The notes: a model not told the origin generated them from the sequence alone. Positions 45,201-54,480 are shown, numbered from the stretch's first letter. The stretch is DNA of 64,000 nucleotides from Aurelia coerulea (GCA_039566865.1 CM076959.1:8477501-8541500), one strand, 5' to 3'. Numbers and translations: made by a program.

Positions 45201-47005
45201 GTTCTTTTTCATTAGCTACATATGCAGCATCGATAAATGCATTTATCCACGTTATTATGTACTTTTACTATGGATTATCTGCGCTTGGACCAGCATATCA
45301 AAAATATTTATGGTGGAAGAAGTATCTCACGCAGTTACAACTGGTAAGTGTAAACTCGTCTCGTGTTGTAATAATGTATGCATTTGTCTTTATGCTTCTA
45401 CATTTGTACACAAAGAGCAAAATTCATGAACAAATTTCAATTTTAAATTATTTCGTCTCGACAGTCAAGCTGAAATTGTAGATTTAGTTTTACATTACCG
45501 AGTGGCCCAAAAATTTACTCTGTTTTAAAGCTACTGATAACAGTTACTGGATATTTTTGCCTTAAAGATTGCATTTAAAGGGATAACTGCATGAAATTGA
45601 ATGGCGATAAGTGCCACTGGATGATTTTCGGTCAAAACAGCAACGATCTATCGATAAAAATTGGAGATACAGCCATCATGGAGAGCACAGAGGAAAAATT
45701 ACTTGGCGTCATTTTGGACAAACGATTTTCTTTTAAGACGTACTTACAATCGTTATCCAAGAAAGCAGGCAAAAGCTTCACGCTCTTTCGCGTATCTCTT
45801 ATTTACTTAATAGTGAAAAGCTCAAGCATATCATTCGGGCTTTTATCTTTTCGCAGTTCAGCTACTGCACCTTAGTGTGAATGTTTTGTGACAGACATCT
45901 TGATAAAAAGATCAACCACATTCACAAAAGGCACTGAGCATTACATACAAGGATAGTGTTTATGACTTTGATACACTTCTGACGAGAGATAATTCTGTAT
46001 CTGTCCACAAACGGGATCTGCACTTGCTGGTGACAGAGATCTACAAAACTAAATGGAATATCACCCCAGGCTTCGTGACTGAAATTTTGATTGAGAAGAA
46101 TCCTCCTTATCATCTAAGAAACAGAATTCTTATTCTTCTGCAAACTCCCAAGGCCCGAACAGTTCGCTTTGGGATGGAGAGTATTGCTTTCTTGGGATAT
46201 AAACTGTGGCATGGACTCTCAAATGACACTAAACAGTCATTGAATATTTCCATGTTTAAAAAACGTATAAAGGAGTGCATGCAACTGTCGTTTATGCAAA
46301 ACGTTAGTAGCGCAGGTTGGGTTCTTGAATTGATTTCGTTTTATTTACAATGAAAACTCGCCAGTAAATATTGTATCATATGTATATATTTATACCGTTT
46401 ACTGTTAAATTAACTAATTACGACTATTTTACTTTTTATTTAATAATCATTTTATTTTTGTTTAGTAGGTAAGCATCAATTAGCTGTAACATAGCTATCT
46501 TTAAACACCTACCATAAAGAAAGTAATAATGATAATAATAACAATAACAATAATAATGATAATATTTATTTTTGTCACATCCGATAAAGTAAAAGATAAA
46601 ATTCACTTTCAGATGCATGACTTGCAATATTTCCCTTCATATAGCAATATTTTGGAACAATTCTAAATATAAGTTGCTTTTTAGATCGATATTGCATGAA
46701 ACTAAATCAATTTTCAAATATAATTCTCAAGTTCACTCCTTCTATTTCAGCTTCAGTTTTGCGTGGCATTAGTACATTCAATCTATTCTTGGTACATGCA
46801 GTGTCCCTTCCCAAACTGGATGTACTGGGCGCTTATACTGTATACTATTTCCTTCATTTTCCTGTTTGGAAATTTCTATTTGCAAGCATACATAAAAAGG
46901 AAACGTCTTTACACTAAAGAGAAATTACAGCATTACGAAACGCAGAAAAACGCAGCAAGTCAGAATGGTCACATGGCAAATGGAGTTGACAAAAAGAGAG
47001 ACTAG
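27240..47005 (+). CDS. ELOVL: ELOVL very-long-chain fatty-acid elongase (7 coding exons, 290 aa)
   Basis: Catalyses the condensation of malonyl-CoA with a long-chain acyl-CoA in the ER membrane, the first step of fatty-acid elongation. Exons 27240-27285, 29116-29306, 35408-35488, 41799-41855, 43313-43427, 45216-45343 and 46751-47005 join in phase to 290 residues, the usual family length. All family motifs are present: KILEFNDT (118-125, KxxExxDT), [10 protein letters not shown] (136-145, HxxHH box), [12 protein letters not shown] (171-182) and TQLQLLQ (202-208, TxxQxxQ). Several hydrophobic segments fit a multipass protein. The C-terminus KKRD is a KKXX ER-retrieval signal. Every intron is GT-AG. 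The exact ELOVL subtype (2/5 or 4-like) cannot be settled by eye. It is the only intact host gene in the window. Confidence 0.93.
28136..28432. mobile_element. Poly-G-ended MITE (about 297 bp)
   Basis: Begins CCCGGGGGAGGGGGGTACAC and ends GTACCCCCCCCCCCCCC-AGG, giving inverted ends. The interior contains GGATATGGGTATGTGCCGCC and GACCCGCGTCC. Its right end marks the boundary of the copied inverted-duplication segment. Most of it is repeated at about 31385-31655. Confidence 0.5.
28433..29115. other. Rest of ELOVL intron 1
   Basis: AT-rich, no coding signal. Ends in the TCTCTCTTCACAG acceptor of exon 2. Confidence 0.5.
29116..29306 (+). CDS. ELOVL: ELOVL coding exon 2 (residues 16-79)
   Basis: Reads [20 protein letters not shown] onward through the first membrane segment, [13 protein letters not shown] and a conserved RYPLVFYN to FYIFEE. 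Acceptor CACAG, donor GTATGT. It lies in the loop between the two arms of the inverted duplication. Confidence 0.92.
29344..29413. repeat. GATCGC-palindrome short repeat, copy 2
   Basis: GGCGTGCGATCGCACGC followed by GCACGCCTCCAC and ending TTATCGCACGCC, so the outer ten bases are inverted repeats. The structure matches the copy at 26222. Confidence 0.45.
30090..30200 (-). repeat. Fragment related to the small element at 12634
   Basis: Contains GTACGAGATTTTTGGGAGCG and AAATACCCCTC, the opposite-strand form of the AAATCTCGTAC and GAGGGGCGTAT blocks at 12634-12776. Confidence 0.4.
30727..30782. repeat. GATCGC-type palindromic repeat, copy 3
   Basis: GGATCGCACGCCATTGCACG and GGTGTGCGAATGGCAGCACG form overlapping inverted repeats of the CGCACGCC word seen at 29344. 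Confidence 0.4.
30804..30957. repeat. Degenerate TGAG/TGAT/TTAT tetranucleotide microsatellite
   Basis: Starts as GAGTGAGTGAGTGAATGAGT and passes through GACTGATTGATTGATT to ATTTATTGATTTATTGATT, then GATTGATTGATTG. It is pure repeat within intron 2. Confidence 0.95.
31075..31384. repeat. 310-bp direct repeat, copy A (left flank of inverted arm)
   Basis: ATTCCTGATGTTATGCTAAT to TACAATAGAC. Copy B is 33161-33470, the same length with 7 substitutions. The two copies immediately flank the inverted arm, so this is a long target duplication. Confidence 0.92.
31385..33160 (-). repeat. Right arm (inverted copy) of 1.8-kb duplication in ELOVL intron 2
   Basis: Reverse complement of 26624-28411, including coding exon 1 with its donor on the minus strand (32543-32498). 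The exon copy differs by one synonymous change (GTG to GTA). The junctions have short microhomology: GAC on the left and AGCC on the right. It ends in GGCTCGAAAGCC. Confidence 0.9.
32498..32543 (-). pseudogene. Inverted copy of ELOVL coding exon 1
   Basis: Encodes the same 15 residues [15 protein letters not shown] followed by a GTAAGT donor, antisense to the gene. With no downstream exon on that strand it is a non-coding relic, but its transcript would pair with exon 1. Confidence 0.85.
33161..33470. repeat. 310-bp direct repeat, copy B (right flank of inverted arm)
   Basis: Same as copy A but for 7 base changes in 310. That divergence is similar to that of the inverted arms, which fits a single event. 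Confidence 0.92.
33634..34304. mobile_element. Palindromic TA-type element 1 (671 bp)
   Basis: Ends CAGGGTGTTCCCAAACAAAA and, on the complement of the right side, CAGGGTGTCCCAAAAAATTG. The arms match for about 200 bp, including CAAGCTTTTGAAGTTCAAG and GCGAAAGCTGAAACCAGAC (one change in the partner). The flanks are TG on the left and TA on the right, a probable decayed TA duplication. Confidence 0.8.
34310..34511 (-). mobile_element. LINE C-terminal relic between two palindromic elements
   Basis: Minus strand reads [15 protein letters not shown], a stop, then [19 protein letters not shown], the RYLGxKLWxxLPxxLR block seen at LINE C-termini. It seems to be a LINE tail interrupted or flanked by the two elements. 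Confidence 0.55.
34514..35127. mobile_element. Palindromic TA-type element 2 (614 bp)
   Basis: Ends CCGGGTGACCCAGAAAAAAG and complement CCGGATGACCCAGAAAAAAG, flanked by TA on both sides. The arms match for about 280 bp, including AAACACGCTCCTCGTTGTTT and its complement near the centre, so the element is almost wholly palindromic. Confidence 0.88.
35408..35488 (+). CDS. ELOVL: ELOVL coding exon 3 (residues 80-106)
   Basis: [20 protein letters not shown] then DDPKHTR, matching the conserved YSxPCQP loop of elongases. Acceptor ATTGTAG, donor GTGAGT. Confidence 0.92.
35489..37129. other. ELOVL intron 3, first part; no gene
   Basis: AT-rich with short chance frames. At 36450 CCTGGGTGTGCCAAGAAAAG is a solo end like those of the palindromic elements, with no partner nearby. 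Confidence 0.5.
37130..39960 (-). mobile_element. 5'-truncated LINE, family B (endonuclease and reverse transcriptase)
   Basis: On the minus strand from right to left: LVVSVYRTP and [20 protein letters not shown] with ALDLIITR (endonuclease), [12 protein letters not shown] and [33 protein letters not shown], the catalytic [20 protein letters not shown], then the thumb [20 protein letters not shown] and [11 protein letters not shown] ending at 37335. Frames change at about 39540, 39200, 39080, 38850, 38420 and 37885, so it is defective. The 3' end carries an ATT-rich tail at about 37125-37147. It differs in sequence from family A. Confidence 0.85.
40095..40925 (-). mobile_element. 5'-truncated LINE of the A family (LINE-A3)
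   Basis: Only the reverse-transcriptase C-terminus remains: [56 protein letters not shown]-like and [20 protein letters not shown], ending CRCNVCL at 40215. Frames shift near 40715 and 40450. The same family hit the MULE gene at 329 and 6531. It is antisense to ELOVL, as is the adjacent family-B LINE. Confidence 0.82.
41023..41626. mobile_element. Palindromic TA-type element 3 (604 bp)
   Basis: Ends CTGGGTGTCCCAAAAAAATG and complement CCGGGTGTCCCAAAAAATGT, flanked by TA. The arms match for over 200 bp, including TGTATACAGATT, TTCCTCGATAGTTAACTTGA and ATAGATACCTCGTTT. The centre holds a short unpaired segment. Confidence 0.88.
41799..41855 (+). CDS. ELOVL: ELOVL coding exon 4 (residues 107-125)
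   Basis: [19 protein letters not shown], holding the KxxExxDT motif. Acceptor TTCAG, donor GTAAGA. Confidence 0.93.
42339..43222. mobile_element. Palindromic TA-type element 4 (884 bp)
   Basis: Ends CCGGGTGCGCCCAAATAAAC and complement CCGGGTGCGCCAAAATAAAC, flanked by TA. The arms match for about 280 bp, including AAACTCGCTTGTAGCTC and TTTCGAAAACACTGAAAACG. A non-palindromic centre of about 330 bp carries a chance frame without motifs. Confidence 0.9.
43313..43427 (+). CDS. ELOVL: ELOVL coding exon 5 (residues 126-163, catalytic histidine box)
   Basis: [20 protein letters not shown] then [18 protein letters not shown] plus one base. It carries the HxxHH box needed for condensation. Acceptor CCGCAG, donor GTAAGT. 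It is followed directly by a perfect copy. Confidence 0.94.
43432..43550 (+). repeat. Perfect tandem copy of exon 5 (119-bp unit)
   Basis: 43313-43431 (exon plus GTAA) and 43432-43550 are identical. The second copy keeps its donor GTAAGT-like end but has no pyrimidine tract or acceptor. Reading through both copies shifts frame (119 is not a multiple of 3) and reaches TAA in the second copy, so only copy 1 can be used. Confidence 0.95.
43713..44797. mobile_element. hAT-type non-autonomous element (1085 bp) with 8-bp TSD
   Basis: Flanked by identical GTCCCAGT at 43705-43712 and 44798-44805. Ends CAGGGCCGCCGAGAG and, complement of the right side, CAGGACCGCCGAG, followed by GC-rich subterminal inverted blocks (GGGCCCCGGGGCAACT and AGTTGCCCCGG). 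An 8-bp duplication and CAGGG start fit hAT. No transposase is encoded. A poly-C run of about 20 lies near the right end. Confidence 0.85.
45216..45343 (+). CDS. ELOVL: ELOVL coding exon 6 (residues 164-206)
   Basis: [20 protein letters not shown] then [20 protein letters not shown] and LQL. Contains NxxxHxxMYxYY and the start of TxxQxxQ. Acceptor TTTCATTAG, donor GTAAGT. Confidence 0.93.
45580..46353 (+). mobile_element. LINE C-terminal relic (family E) in ELOVL intron 6
   Basis: [12 protein letters not shown] and [20 protein letters not shown] (45591-45875), then [17 protein letters not shown] and [20 protein letters not shown] to FKKRIKE (46024-46353). Stops and a frame break near 45880-46000. 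Similar to the relics at 15516 and 23065. Confidence 0.7.
46516..46567. repeat. (AAT/AAC)n microsatellite
   Basis: About 50 bp of AAT units with AAC and GAT variants. Confidence 0.9.
46751..47005 (+). CDS. ELOVL: ELOVL coding exon 7 (residues 207-290, C-terminus)
   Basis: [20 protein letters not shown] then the last membrane segment ([17 protein letters not shown]), a basic cytosolic tail ([12 protein letters not shown]) and KKRD at the stop. Acceptor TATTTCAG. I saw no canonical AATAAA close behind the stop. Confidence 0.93.
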   Translation, partial: LQFCVALVHSIYSWYMQCPFPNWMYWALILYTISFIFLFGNFYLQAYIKRKRLYTKEKLQHYETQKNAASQNGHMANGVDKKRD

Positions 47006-47688
47006 CTTGCTGGAATATTTTATGATATAGTAGATATATTATAACCAATAAGATTTTTGAAATGGCCATGATTTGACAATGTTACCTATGGAAAGAATTT
47101 TTTTTGGGATTACTTTAGTTCACACAGTTGCTTCAAAGATATGTGAATTGAATAGAGGGAAATTGCAAACTCTAGAAATGGCTTTCAATTTGTTGAATGT
47201 GTGCTTTTAGCAGCGACCTGGTTTCAGAAACATGGCAAGAGATAATTTTCAAAGTGAATTTTATCTTGCACACAACCTGCCATTTAAGACCTAGTCTAAA
47301 CGTCTCATTTTTATTGCATCGAACTGCATTGTTTTTAAGTAACAGACTCATTGGAATAAGCTCAGAAACGCAACACTAGACACTGTTATCTGCATAAAGA
47401 AACTGTTGAAATCCTCCAAGAGAAACAACACATTTCATGAAACCCTGAAAGGAGAGAAAGTATGTCAATTGCTGCAATTAAGAGCAATGTTGAATAACCA
47501 AAAACACTTTTTTCGCGCACTCGTCAGTTCGCTTCGTGCAAAAATTAATTGATAATACACCAGAAGAACAAGAAAATCATTTCGGAAATTGATTTTCTCC
47601 TTGACACAAATACACAAAAAGAAATCTTGAAATTGGTAACATATCAAATCTTAGTGATTCAGAAATGTTGATTTGTGTGACCTTATAT
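47006..47688 (+). other. Probable ELOVL 3' UTR and flank; no gene
   Basis: AT-rich, no coding signal. The transcript end is not resolved. Confidence 0.4.
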
Positions 47689-48863
47689 CCAGGTGCGTCA
47701 GAAACAAATAACGCTTTTTACTTGCTAGACAAGAGGCTCAAAATCTGGTAAAGTTTGAGAAAAAAAACGAAGGCATGACCCCTCCCCCCTCCCACGCTGT
47801 CGCAAAATACCGTTAGCTGTAGCATGAAGTTGCTTCGAATCTCGGAACACTTTTTCAGAAGGTTTCATAGATAATTTTTCTCAAAGTGAGTTATAACTGG
47901 TTCAGTTTATACACATGAAGGTTTTGTTTGCCTTTTGGCCTTGTTTCTCGTTGTTTTCGTTCTCATTCGCTGATTTTGTTATGCATCAGTCTAGGCCCAT
48001 AATCGAAATGCAGTGATCTTTCAGCAAATCTTGTCATCTTTTACGTATTGTTGGCCCAGGCCTGGCAATGGTCTGGTATTTTTTACCCAAATTCTCTCGA
48101 TAGTTACGCGCAAGTGTGTTTCCTCCTCTAACTCAACTTCAATTTTATCGACAATGATATCGAAACAACGTTTCTTTTCATTTGAACAACAACGGTTGAA
48201 AACAGCAACGTTCGATGCGCAAACTGAGAAAATGAAACTGTTGCATGCTCGCACGTTTGTCCTGCAACTATTTCTGGTACATGAGAAAATCTGCTACGAG
48301 GAATGAAAACAATGAGAAACAAGGCCAGAAGGCGAATATAACTTGCCTGTGTATGAAGTGAACCATTACAAACTCACTCTTGAGTAAAAGTTTCCATGAT
48401 TAATTCTCTGAAATGTGTTTTCTGAAATCCGAGAAGAAACATCGTGCCACAGCTAACAGTATGTTGCAACATACTTGATAAACTGGAATCTTTTAAAGTT
48501 TGGTTGACAGCCTAACAGCTGAAGTATTTTTGTGACTTCTTTCTGGCCATCGGGAGTACAGGAAAATTTCATCCACGCAAAATCCGTTATTTCAAAATGC
48601 GTGAAAAGGGGCCTAAAACCATCGATCACATCTGAAAAGAATCTCGTCACTCAAACACATGTGATCTTCTTCAATAGTTGAAATTTGAATCTTTATCAAA
48701 ATAGCAACCAAACTGAAGCTTTTTCAAAAATCATTCTTTAGCTATCGAGGGAAATGTATTCTACCGTCTGGTATCATTTTGCAAATGGTCAGAAACTGAA
48801 TAGTTTTCAAAACGTTGCCTCGTTGTTTCCTTTGATGGCCTAAGTTTGTTTCTGCGCACCCTT
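47689..48863. mobile_element. Diverged foldback element (about 1.17 kb)
   Basis: Ends CCAGGTGCGTCAGAAACAAA and complement AAAGGGTGCGCAGAAACAAA. An internal inverted match pairs CTCAAAGTGAGTTATAACTG and GGTTCAGTTTATACACATGA with the complement of 48310-48386, and CCTTGTTTCTCGTTGTTTTC with its partner near 48305-48330. The ends resemble GGGTGCGCC of element 4 but are too diverged to be sure. Confidence 0.6.
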
Positions 48864-49711
48864 TCTGCCCGTTTCCCCTAATTTATTCGTCTTTCTCTGG
48901 TGATAATTTCACGTGCTTGCAGAACAAGGGCATATTAGCTTGTCATAATTCCTAGCTATATTCCAAATAATTGTTTACTAATGAAGGGTTATGCCCGAAG
49001 TGTCTTGTCGATTCAAGGCTATTTGCTTTATTTATAACCAAAATCTTCATGCACAGAGTCAAAGAATCATAGCCACACGTACAACAACTGATTTATATAT
49101 CCCAAATAGTGTTGGTATAATATTGTCAACGTTTAAGATTTTCGCTTACAACAAACGAGAATCAAAAACGGACCTATTTTGTTTTTACCAGTAATTAGGC
49201 TCATTGATGACTTTCCGGATATCATTCCACCTTAATTCAACTCAATTTCAGAAGAGATCCAGAGCGACATATTTAAAACCACCCACTAAAATCTTCATTC
49301 ATAAAAATATTTTCATTTAAGACTTCTACGAGTGCTCAGCTTGTCTTGAAAACGTTCAGTGCTGCAAATTGAAAAGTTGGTTCACAAAATCTGATACAAT
49401 AGCAACGAAGGGTATGATGAGTGATTATAGCAAATTTACTATGCGACCCACAAAATTGAACCAAAAAAATCTGTCACACAAACCAGAGTAATCAGCCAAA
49501 ATTAGTGATATTAACGTTGTGATTTCACAAGCAGACGAAAATACGGATTTAATGAAACCAGTCCAAATTAATCGAAAAACCGGTGATTGATTTCAATCAG
49601 CGGCAGAGCATGTTTTTAAACTTTCAAAGAGAAACCTATAGCTCTCAAAATCTGCTGATTTTAAGAAACTATTAAGAAAATGCGCAATTTATTACTTTCT
49701 TGCATGTAGAG
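48864..49711. other. No gene recognised
   Basis: AT-rich, no motif-bearing open frame. Confidence 0.5.
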
Positions 49712-49713
49712 TA

Positions 49714-49876
49714 AAGGCTGATTTCCAGTCCGTGGAATTTTCCGAGCTGGCGGAATTTCCTTTGTCTGCGTGAGAAAATTTCGCCCTGGAATTGAATAGA
49801 AAGTTACGGCCGAGCGATCTTTTATTGTCTAAAATTCCGCCCGCTCGGAAAATTCCACTGACTGGAAATTTGCCTT
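49714..49876. mobile_element. Short TA-flanked MITE (163 bp)
   Basis: AAGGCTGATTTCCAGTCCGT on the left and the complement of the right side, AAGGCAAATTTCCAGTCAGT, both followed by GGAATTTTCCGAGC. TA at 49712-49713 and 49877-49878. A 19-bp piece of this end (AATTCCACTGACTGGAAAT) also lies near 27137, just upstream of ELOVL exon 1. Confidence 0.7.
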
Positions 49877-50204
49877 TAGGATGTCAGTGGATTTGTTTTG
49901 CTTGTTTTGTCATGCGTTACCTTGATATATGAATTGAGCAGATAACACTTTGCTGTACCTTGTACCTTTCTGCTTCAGATCCTTAGATGAAGATATTGTC
50001 TTCAACATGAGCTGGCTCCTCTTCAAGTCCATAAATGAGCTGGCTTCACACTACGCTTGTGACCTCCTCAACTGAAATTGGCAATGCTCATCTGCTATCC
50101 TTGGTAAAACGGGACCGACCTAAGCTGAGGTTACCAATTAAAACGTCCAGAAAGGGCTAGAGATGTTTGCCTTACAGATGTGTAAAACTGTTGAAAAGCC
50201 TCTC

Positions 50205-50635
50205 AGCTGAGTCTAAGAGGCCCTTTACATGGAGACCCGACATGAAACTCATGTCGGCATGAACTCATTGCCGCCATGAAAATGCACTCGGTGTAGTATG
50301 CGTTTCGGTCCACTATGCGAAAGTGTCCTGCATGAAACGCTGTGCGTCTCGGCATAATGCGCCTCTTTTCCACAGTTTCCTGTTTACTTGAAAATACAGA
50401 TGATTGGTACACTGGACACCAGGGGAAGAAATCTATCTATCGGTGGAAGAAAATCCATCTATGGGGGAAGACTTCAGTCTACAAGGGGAAGATAGAATCT
50501 ATCTACAAATGGAAGAAATCTAACTACAAGATTGCAATAGATGTGAGAATTTGGTAGAGAATCACAACTGCAAAAACATCTATTTTATTAAGGCTTCGAA
50601 ATTTATAGAGAATTATTAATTTATTTCCTATAGCA
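50205..50635. other. No gene; short degenerate repeats
   Basis: 50215-50300 holds ACATGAAACTCATGTCGGCA-type inverted words (GACATGA/TCATGTC). 50420-50530 holds degenerate copies of ATCTATC-x-GGAAGAAA. No coding function seen. Confidence 0.35.
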
Positions 50636-50639
50636 ATTA

Positions 50640-52700
50640 GTCGATGCACAATTGAATGCTATTGATACCGTTATTGATACGGGCAGTGCAGTTCCCAATG
50701 ATGTTCCTTTCCATGCTCCGACATTGACCACCTTCCATATTTCCGATGAGAAAATACTAAAGATCATCCGATCGTTAAATCCTAACAAAGCTCATGGTTG
50801 GGATGATATTTCTGTGCGTATGATAAAAATTAGTGAAGAGGCACTTGTTGTTCCACTTAGGCTCATATTTGAAAACTGTAAAAGTAAAGGCATTTTTCCA
50901 CAAATTTGGAAACAGGCTAATATAGTACCAGTTCACAAAAAAGCAGCAAACAACTGAAGCAAAATTATCGTCCGATATCCCTACTCCCAATTTTTGGAAA
51001 AATTCTAGAAAAGTTAATGTTTGATAGTCTCTATGAGCACTTAAATGTGAATAACTTATTAAATCCAAACCAATCCGGCTTCCGTCCCGGCGACTCTACA
51101 ATAAACCAGCTATTGTCAATTGTCCACACGATATTCACTGCTTTTGACTGTAATCCCACTCTAGATGTTCGATCAGTTTTTCTTGATATATCTAAAGCAT
51201 TTGACAGAGTGTGGCATGATGGTCTTATCTATAAGCTGCAGTGTTGTGGTATTCGCGATGATCTACTTCTAATCATTCGAAGCTTCCTTGCAAACAGAAA
51301 ACAACGTACGGTTCTGAATGGTAAAACGTCAAATTGGGGTTCAGTTACAGCTGGCGTTCCCCAGGGTTCAATCCTTGGTCCTTTGTTCTTTCTTGTGTAT
51401 ATTAACGACCTGACCGAGGACCTTAGATGCAATGCTAAACTCTTTGCTGATGATACGTCCCTTTTCACTATTGCACATAATTCAAACGCTACTGCTTCCG
51501 ACATGAATCATGACCTAGATATCATAAAAGCTTGGGCGTCTAAATGGAGAATGTCATTCAATCCTGATCCAAATAAACAGGCTGTGGAAGTGACGTTTTC
51601 TACGAAAAGAGTCAAAACAGATCATCCTGATATTCTTTTTGGAGGTAATCCAGTGGTGAGAGTTGATGAGCACAAGCACCTCGGTGTTATATTAGATTCG
51701 AAGTTGTCATTTGCTAGCCATATACAAACAGCTCTTACTAAATCTAGACAGGGAATAGGTATGATCAAATACCTCTCAAAGTACTTGCCACGTCACACAT
51801 TAAATGAGCTGTACAAACTCTATGTTAGACCGCATTTAGATTATGGGGATGTTATCTACCATACCCCAGCAAAAATCTGTGAATTCAGTCATGATACTAT
51901 CTTGAATACCCAAATGGAGAAGCTAGAATCGGTTCAGTACTCTGCTGCGTTGGCAGTAACTGGTGCTTGGAAAGGGACATCCCGTGAGAAACTGTACAAT
52001 GAGCTCGGATGGGAATCTTTGAACCTGCGACGCTGGAGCAGACGCCTTGTTATGTTTTACAAGATTGTAAATAACGTTACGCCAGAGTATACAAGGCATC
52101 CCATACCACAACTTGAACAGCCTATGTACTCTCTTCGTGAGCATCATGTCATTGGGCAAATAAAGGCAAGGACAGAGAGATTTAAAAACAGTTTTTACCC
52201 AAATTGTTTGAACGAATGGGACAAGCTCCATCCTGAAATTAGACAGGCAGCCTCGCTAAGTGTTTTTAAATCAAAAGTATTAGCTCTAATTCGGCCCCCT
52301 TCGAAACCAGTATATGGGATTCATGACCCGAAAGGTTTAGCTATCCTTACACAGTTAAGAGTCGGCCTCAGCAAATTAAGTTCTCACAAATTTAGGCACA
52401 ATTTTAGAGATACAATAGACCCGATGTGTCCTGCAAATGATGGTGTTGAGGACACGGAACATTACCTGCTGCTTTGCCAATCTTATGAAGAACCTAGACG
52501 CGAGCTTCTCAATGGTCTCAATGCAATATTGCCTCCTAGTGGATTTTCTAACCTCTCAAATGAATTATTAGTTGAACTCATTCTGTATGGCAATGAAAGG
52601 TTACAACCTGACGTTAATAAAAGAATAATCGAGGCTACTCTAAAATTCGTTCACGCAACAAAGCGCTTTTGATGTCTGCTGCAAACCCCCAATACATGGA
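50640..52700 (+). mobile_element. LINE, family C, 5'-truncated (nearly whole RT plus C-terminal domain)
   Basis: Reverse transcriptase: KILKIIRSLNPNKAHGWDDI and WKQANIVPVHKK (50652-50957), then NYRPISLLPIFGKILEKLM, SGFRPGDSTINQLLSI, DISKAFDRVWHDGL, GVPQGSILGPLFFLVYINDL, the catalytic FADDTSLF, KHLGVILDSKLSF and YVRPHLDYGDVIYH. A one-base frameshift near 50950 separates the two frames. After the thumb is a C-terminal domain (about 51.9-52.67 kb) with LTQLRVGLSKLSSHKFRHNF and CPANDGVEDTEHYLLLC, a possible C..H..C zinc knuckle. The stop is at 52670-52672. No endonuclease is present upstream. Confidence 0.86.
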
Positions 52701-52734
52701 CACATCCTCCCTTTGTAAATGTTTGTATTAGTTA

Positions 52735-53480
52735 ATGCTATGCCTCATCAGTTCGGTTAGAGAGAATTTTATCGAGCCGTATCTTGCAGCCGAGAGAGTA
52801 CTGATACCGAAATGCTTTGATTTTGGCCATCCAAATTATTCACGCTACATTTCATTACAGCACGCACTTTTAGATACAAAGAGGAACCATGCAGCCATCT
52901 GGGAAGACCTGTTGCAAAATGGATTTGATGGATCAGTTTCTGGAGAGCCGTTTTATACCGTTCATGGTGATTATATTACAGAAACAACCATCAACAGAGA
53001 AGCAAAGAAAAAAGAGGTCCAATTCAAGGAGGATTCAGCACGGATATAACTGCTGTAGAAACGTCCATGAAGAGGAGCCACATCATCGCAAATATTCGGG
53101 TGAAATTAAAAGAGAGATTGAGAGTATACACAAAGTCATCCCACAAGGGAACCAGCACAGGCGATCGTAAGAAGCATGGTGTTCCAAATTAAGATTATTA
53201 GCTCCAAATTAAGATTATCAGCAGCCTAAGAGAAGATCGGCAAGCCATTGGCGCAATGATTGGCAAAAATAGGTCTCCAGAGGAATTACTTTCTTACCCA
53301 CTCACAAGTGTTCCCTTAGCTCTAGCATCGCCAGGCGGTGATCTCCGACAGGGTTCAAAGGCCGCATTAAGAAATCACTTGATTGAAGATGCAGATGCTC
53401 TGACAACACAGCCAGCAACAAGAGCGTTTCAGTATGGTTTGATAGTGCACTTTCGAAGAGGAGATGAAAGGCCGGTTTAG
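52735..53480 (+). pseudogene. Uncharacterised repeat-family protein, C-terminal half
   Basis: Frame-broken pieces read FIEPYLAAERVLIPKCFDFG, HPNYSRYISLQHALLDT, ETTINREAKKK (52750-53049), then EELLSYPLTSVPLALASPGG and DLRQGSKAALRNHLI (53256-53420). From memory these match the C-terminal part of a large uncharacterised protein family dispersed in cnidarian genomes, where the order is a NYxRY region, an E-x-T-x-N-R-x-x-K motif and a final SYPL..P..LA block. Stops near 53050 and 53190 break it. Function unknown. Confidence 0.5.
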
Positions 53481-54480
53481 CTACAACTGCCTTGTCTGCT
53501 GATCCTTCAGCTATGATTCCAGCGTCAATCCACCAATTTCTCAAACCAAGACAAGCAAACTTCTTTCCTAGAATCTTCAGGCTTACCAGGATTGTATGAA
53601 ATCCTCCCATGGGTGTGAAAATCTTGTCATATTTACCATCGTGAAGCCAAGAAATGATGAGCATTTTTAATTGATTGCTTCATCTGCATGAATGAAAACA
53701 TGATTGATAGCGAGGTCGTTTACCATTAGCAATATTGCTTCCATGTACCATTTGATAACGTTGTCTTTCGGCGAAAATGGAACAAGGGAGAGGTATTCTA
53801 ACTTGCAACTATTTGTAATGTCACTTGTTATTTTCTTCATGTAACATTTCCATGATCCTATAGCTTCTAAGTTAGAAATGTTGAAGTCTTGCTGAAGGTC
53901 CATTAAACATTTTGTTCCAATTGTAGTGGTAACAGCCTACGTAAAGTTTTTCTTCAAAGATTCTTCGATTAACGGGGAGTTTTCACATTCGTCGACATGG
54001 TCTGGAAATATAGGTGGGTCTTTGCAGTTTCGAGGGATTTTGTAGGACCCGTAATCTTACTTCTCGTCATAAATTAGATTATTTTGAACGATCTCTTCTC
54101 TTCTCTCTGTCTCTTCAAACGGTTTTGAAATTAGGAAAACTGTTCCTGTTGCATGATGTGTTGTGTCAGTGCCAGTAAGTGTTTGCTGATTTCCATCAGA
54201 ATTGTCAAAAGTGACATGAATCATTTTACCATTAATGAAGCCAGGTGGTAACATGTGCTTGTGATCCATCTTGACACTGATTTTGCCCAAATGTTATTCA
54301 ACATTCTCATTACATGATATACCAATGCCAGCATGGTGCAGCAATGTAGATGTTTCCTTGCTACCTGTTAAGCTTTTGTTGCTTTTTGCCTTTGTTGGAA
54401 TTTATGGACCAGGCAATGGCATTGAATATACAGGATAGTGGGATCAAATTTTCAATGGATTTACACACTTGATCAGGAGA
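53480..54480 (-). pseudogene. Uncharacterised repeat-family protein, N-terminal half, opposite strand
   Basis: Minus-strand pieces: LLHHAGIGIS (near 54330), MIHVTFDNSDGNQQTLTGTD then TTHHATGTVF (54290-54057), KLEYLSLVPFSPKDNVIKWY and HVFIHADEAIN (53903-53667), then DKIFTPMGGFHTILVSLKIL and DAGIIAEGSADKAVVAK (53664-53500). The DNxDxNxxTLxGTxTxH and MGxFHxxxxxLxxxGxxxxxxGL blocks are, from memory, the N-terminal and middle parts of the same family as 52735-53480. The two halves converge at about 53480 instead of being colinear. Confidence 0.5.
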
